DNA of 10,432 bases from Dichomitus squalens LYAD-421 SS1 (lineage: Eukaryota > Basidiomycota > Agaricomycetes > Polyporales > Polyporaceae), in the NCBI RefSeq assembly GCF_000275845.1, contig NW_006766916.1, positions 49,004-59,435 of the forward strand. The letters run 5' to 3'. Below are positions 7,566-10,432 of this stretch, piece by piece. The position numbers and the translations under genes were made by a program. How positions within the stretch are numbered: the first letter of the stretch is position 1; every line of letters starts with the position of its first letter. The notes beneath the pieces were generated by a model, which saw only the letters and a program-made list of their open reading frames with translations, was not told where the DNA came from and searched no databases.

Positions 7566-9880
7566 CTACTTCGTCTGCGCAGGCGGCGCCTCGGCCGCCG
7601 CCTCCTCCGTCGTCGGGTGCTTCAACCGCTGCCCCTCTGCGACCTTATCGTGCTTGCCCTCGATCTTGCCCAGCAGCACCTTCGCCTCGCCCTTCATCTT
7701 CTCCATGAACGTCGCCTTGCGCTGTGTCTGAGTATCTTGCACATGCGGCGGCTTTTGCTCTTCCGGCGGGCGGCTGGCATCCGCTTGCGTCGCGCCGAGG
7801 CTCTTCTCGCCCTCCGCAGTCTGTGACTCGGGGTGGCCCTTTGTCTCTTCCGGAGGGTGTAGCTCAGCGGGATGGTATTCGGTATCATAGCCGGAGCCCT
7901 GCATAAGAGTGTCAGGTGAGTGTTCGTATTCTGCAAAGAATGAAACCATGGCGGGCGCCGAGGGATGGACGGGGGAGGCAAACCGCCTCTACAGCCGGTA
8001 GGAGACCCTACCTTCGGCTGTCCATCACTTTCATCGTGCTCCAAGTCATCGCGGGCATGGTCACCATCGACGGCGTTGCTCCCCCACCTCGCACCGGGAC
8101 CGCCCAGCCCATGTGCACGTGGACGAATATTCGCATGGAGGGGGTCTGCCTGCACCGCGCGCCGCTGCCCGTTCCCAATGTCCAAGTCCTTCGGAGTCAG
8201 ACCCTTAGAGCCCCAATCTCCAGACTGGGGGATACGGGTATGCGCCCGCACGCTCATCCATTCAAGCCATGCCCGCCACGCACTAGGAAATCCAAAGGCA
8301 ACTCACCTTGTTCGGTTGTCCCTTGGGTTCCGACTGGCCGCTGGCCTTCTTGCCCTCATCCTTCTTGTCTCCTTCCTCCTTAGGCTTGGCCTCAATGGTC
8401 TTCTCCTTGTCTTTGCGCTCGACAGTCGGTGCGGCTACGCCGCTGGCAGCGTGCGAGCCTCGCGAGTCCATTACGTTCACGCCTTGCCTCCCCTGATCGT
8501 CGCGCGTGACAACAAGTGCACCCACACCAGTGGCTCCGGTCGGGCCAGTGAGGCCCGCTCCAGGATCGCCACGCGTGCCCGTCTGTCCCGTCGTGCCTGT
8601 GCCTTGACGTTCGTCAGGAAGGCGCGCGACGCCCTGCTCGCTGCGGTCGCCGATGAGCGCGCCGACACCCGCGACATGGCGCATATCGCCGAACGCGGCC
8701 TCGTTGCCGTACTTCTCGTCCGAGGGCAACATTGCGACCTGGGCGGCGGTGTCGACGTTACCGGAATCGTACTGAGGATGAATAGACTCCTCAGGGAGAC
8801 GGGCGACGTGTGATTCGTTCTGGTAGCCCGGGAGCGCGCCCGCGCCAGAAGAGCGGTCGCCTGGCTGGGCCCCCATGAACTCGCGAGATGGGAGCGTCGA
8901 CGCGGTGACGGCTGTTGTCTGCGTTCCTGGTACTACGGATCGCGCGCGTTATTCGTCGGATAGAAAGGCGTACGTTCGAAAGGCGACTTACCATACTGCT
9001 TCGCGGTGTTCGAAGCTTGCTTCGCGGTGCCTTGAACGGTTCCCGCGGCTTGTTGAGTGGTGGCCTGAGCGGTCTGCGCGGCGTTCTGCGCGGTCTGCTG
9101 CGCGGTCCGTGCGGCGGACTGGCTGCCGCTCAGAGTAGCGTCCTTGAGCGCGTATGTGGCCGAGGCGAGGGTCGCCGCGACCGTGCCAGCGGTGACATAG
9201 CGCTCCTCGTCCGTGTTCTCTTGGGGGAGTTTGGCGACGCCGGGCTCGTTCATCGGGCCGGGGAGGGACCCAACGCCGCCGACGTGTTCGCCTGTACTCG
9301 CACCACCGTACTCGGTGGTAGGGAGGGAGGTCTTGTGCTCGGCGTCATGCTCGGATGCGCGAGCGGTGGACATGGTCGAGGTCGCGTGTGACGTAGCTAT
9401 GACGCATCGAGGTCAGTTCATGAGGGGTTTGTGGAGAATCAAGGCACGAGAAAGGCAAGAATACTCACGGATGTAGGAAGTGACGGTGTCGACAACGCCC
9501 TTTGGCAAGTAAGACGCGGCGGTGGTAGCGGCATTACTTGCCATCTGGGAGGCGACCTCCGCAGCACGGACTGCCGTATCCCTGACCGACGTCTGGGCTG
9601 CAGGGTTTGAATCGCCGGGGGTAACGGGGTATGCACCGGGTACTTGATCGCCTGGAGGGACGAACTGAGGATCGAAGGGACCCTTGTTGGGAGAGTCGGT
9701 GGCAGAAATGGAGGAGCCGCCGAGAGGGGAGGGGTTGATGGCCATCGAGTGGGTGGAAGGCTGGTTGGTGGCGGGTGCAGGGTCTGTGCGGGCGAATGCG
9801 GCGGCGGTGGTGGACCGGGCCCACTCGTTGGCAGGAGTGCCGGGGTGGGTGGTGTTGAGGGTGGGTGGGATGCCGGCCAT
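7566..9880 (-). CDS. LEA-like repeat protein, 5 exons, 662 aa
   Basis: Exons 9880-9469, 9396-8992, 8932-8307, 8224-8012 and 7898-7566 sum to 1989 nt in frame. Four donors are GTGAGT, GTAAGT, GTGAGT and GTAGGG; the last intron, 113 nt, is the least certain. The start has a good context (ATCAACATGGCC). Residues 1-137 are Pro/Ser/Thr-rich. A 20-residue motif recurs at 178 (GVGSLPGPMNEPGVAKLPQE), 302 (GAGALPGYQNESHVARLPEE) and 361 (GVGALIGDRSEQGVARLPDE), with a partial copy at 408. Residues 206-272 are an Ala/Thr/Gln helix (ARTAQQTAQNAAQTAQ) like LEA 11-mers. Residues 383-409 form about eight Gly-X-Y triplets. Residues 613-644 (EKMKGEAKVLLGKIEGKHDK) form a charged amphipathic helix, distantly like CsbD-type stress proteins. 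No signal peptide, membrane segment or enzyme motif is seen. A cytosolic, hydrophilic, mostly disordered protective role in desiccation or stress is inferred; the function is unknown. Confidence 0.8.
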
Positions 9881-9978
9881 GTTGATGTCTTTAGCTTTAG
9901 TTTGTAGTCGTGAAGCAGAAGTAGAGGAACAGTAGTGAGGGTCGTGAGTATCGTGAGGGAATCGCTGCAGTCCTTGGG

Positions 9979-10013
9979 CTTATATGGCCTTCCTCTGCGG
10001 AGTTCCTTATATG
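9979..10013 (-). promoter_or_regulatory. Two TATA-like boxes of the LEA-like gene
   Basis: Read on the minus strand, CCATATAAG (9987-9979) and CATATAAGG (10013-10005) lie about 100 and 125 bases upstream of the ATG at 9880. The following leader is pyrimidine-rich (TTCCTCTACTTCTGCTTC), as is common just before fungal transcription and translation starts. Either could be the core promoter. Confidence 0.5.
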
Positions 10014-10033
10014 CTCTCGCCTGCCCCCTCCCA

Positions 10034-10058
10034 GACGTCATGGCAGACGTGACGTCAC
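10034..10058. promoter_or_regulatory. CRE palindrome plus half-site
   Basis: A perfect TGACGTCA occupies 10050-10057, extended to the 10-bp palindrome GTGACGTCAC (10049-10058). A second GACGTCA lies at 10034-10040. TGACGTCA is the classical target of ATF/CREB bZIP factors, which in fungi (Atf1, Sko1) act downstream of stress MAP kinases. The pair lies about 155-180 bases upstream of the LEA-like start codon, a sensible place for a stress-responsive element of that gene. Binding is inferred. Confidence 0.55.
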
Positions 10059-10153
10059 TCGCTCATTACGGGAGGTGAAGTGGACGAGTGCACTGCCACT
10101 GGCTACGACTGTCTCCACTCGCACCAGTCCCACCCTGTCATCGAATCGCTACG

Positions 10154-10431
10154 TGTAACGACTAGCTGAAGATGGAACGTGCGGGAATTGCACCACGCAC
10201 AACCGTTGGACTACCCGTCCCACTTTCCCAGCCCGTTACAGCCACTAAGCACCGTTACCTCGGGTGACTAAGCCGGGTACTGCCGTACTTCTCTGTGACG
10301 GTGCGTCATCCGTGACGCCACCGTTACATCCCCCCTCTCTCGATCGAGGCCTGGGGAAACCAAATGCCATTGGTTGAGCCGGGGTTCGAACGCATTCACT
10401 GACGTTCCACCAAATGTAACGACTAGCTGAA
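10154..10431. repeat. 17-bp direct repeat bracketing 244 bp
   Basis: TGTAACGACTAGCTGAA occurs at 10154-10170 and again, identical, at 10415-10431. A 17-bp perfect match at this spacing is not expected by chance. It may be a target-site duplication around an inserted element, or the start of the next unit of a 261-bp tandem repeat. The window ends one base after the second copy, so these cannot be separated here. Confidence 0.85.
10171..10414. mobile_element. Candidate small non-autonomous element
   Basis: The segment lies exactly between the two 17-bp repeats. Its left end, GATGGAACGTGCGGGAAT, and the reverse complement near its right end, GGTGGAACGTCAGTGAAT (10411-10394), match at 14 of 18 positions, so the ends are imperfect inverted repeats. 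On the minus strand a TGGTGGAACGT (RNA polymerase III A-box-like) is followed closely by GTTCGAACCCC (B-box-like), but the spacing is shorter than in tRNA-derived SINEs. Inside are three CCGTTAC motifs and several GTGACG/CGTCA repeats. No open frame of note exists. Element class is undecided: a 17-bp duplication suits a retroposon, while inverted ends suit a MITE. Confidence 0.4.
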
Positions 10432-10432
10432 A

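Noticed and set aside
7965..8813. Plus-strand open frame of 282 codons opposite the LEA-like gene
   Set aside because: It spans introns and exons of the minus-strand gene indifferently and has a low-complexity shadow composition, as do the plus-strand frames at 8915-9391 and 9644-9935.
10370..10400. tRNA gene suggested by GGTTCGAA
   Set aside because: Neither strand gives a T-arm with a paired stem together with a matching acceptor stem and D-arm at proper spacing.

Overview
The window looks like genomic DNA of a basidiomycete fungus, probably an agaricomycete such as a polypore. The basis is short introns (about 46-113 nt) with fungal-type donors, C/G-ending codons in the real exons, and gene families typical of that group. 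There are no bacterial signals such as ribosome binding sites or operons. The assignment rests on style and recalled family resemblance, not on a database search.

Layout. 1-290 is AT-rich and gene-free. It runs into a minisatellite (283-457) of 20-bp quasi-palindromic units. From about 691 to 3068 on the plus strand lie two broken genes: a BTB/POZ-like gene whose recognisable 3' part changes frame three times, and an LRR/F-box-like gene with an in-frame stop and frame changes that still keeps a well-formed 52-nt intron near its 3' end. 3468-4903 (minus) is a complete eight-exon gene for a 345-residue extended short-chain dehydrogenase/reductase of the ketoreductase/dihydroflavonol-reductase type. 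One of its introns is best read as GC-AG, and two residues expected to matter for cofactor binding and catalysis are replaced.

4904-7565 is poor in recognisable genes. Only a tentative four-exon plus-strand model (6172-7047) is offered. 7566-9880 (minus) is a five-exon gene for a 662-residue, largely disordered, LEA-like protein. It combines three copies of a 20-residue G-x-G-x-L...V-A-x-L-P-x-E motif, an Ala/Thr/Gln helix resembling LEA 11-mers, a short Gly-X-Y tract and a charged C-terminal helix. Its upstream region holds TATA-like boxes and a perfect CRE palindrome (TGACGTCA), which suits stress-regulated expression. At the right edge a perfect 17-bp direct repeat brackets 244 bp with imperfect inverted ends, a possible small non-autonomous element.

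The genes do not form a pathway: the window is two intact, unrelated genes among decayed genes and repeats. The most interesting items are the repeat protein with its CRE promoter, the altered reductase, and the bracketed element at the right edge.
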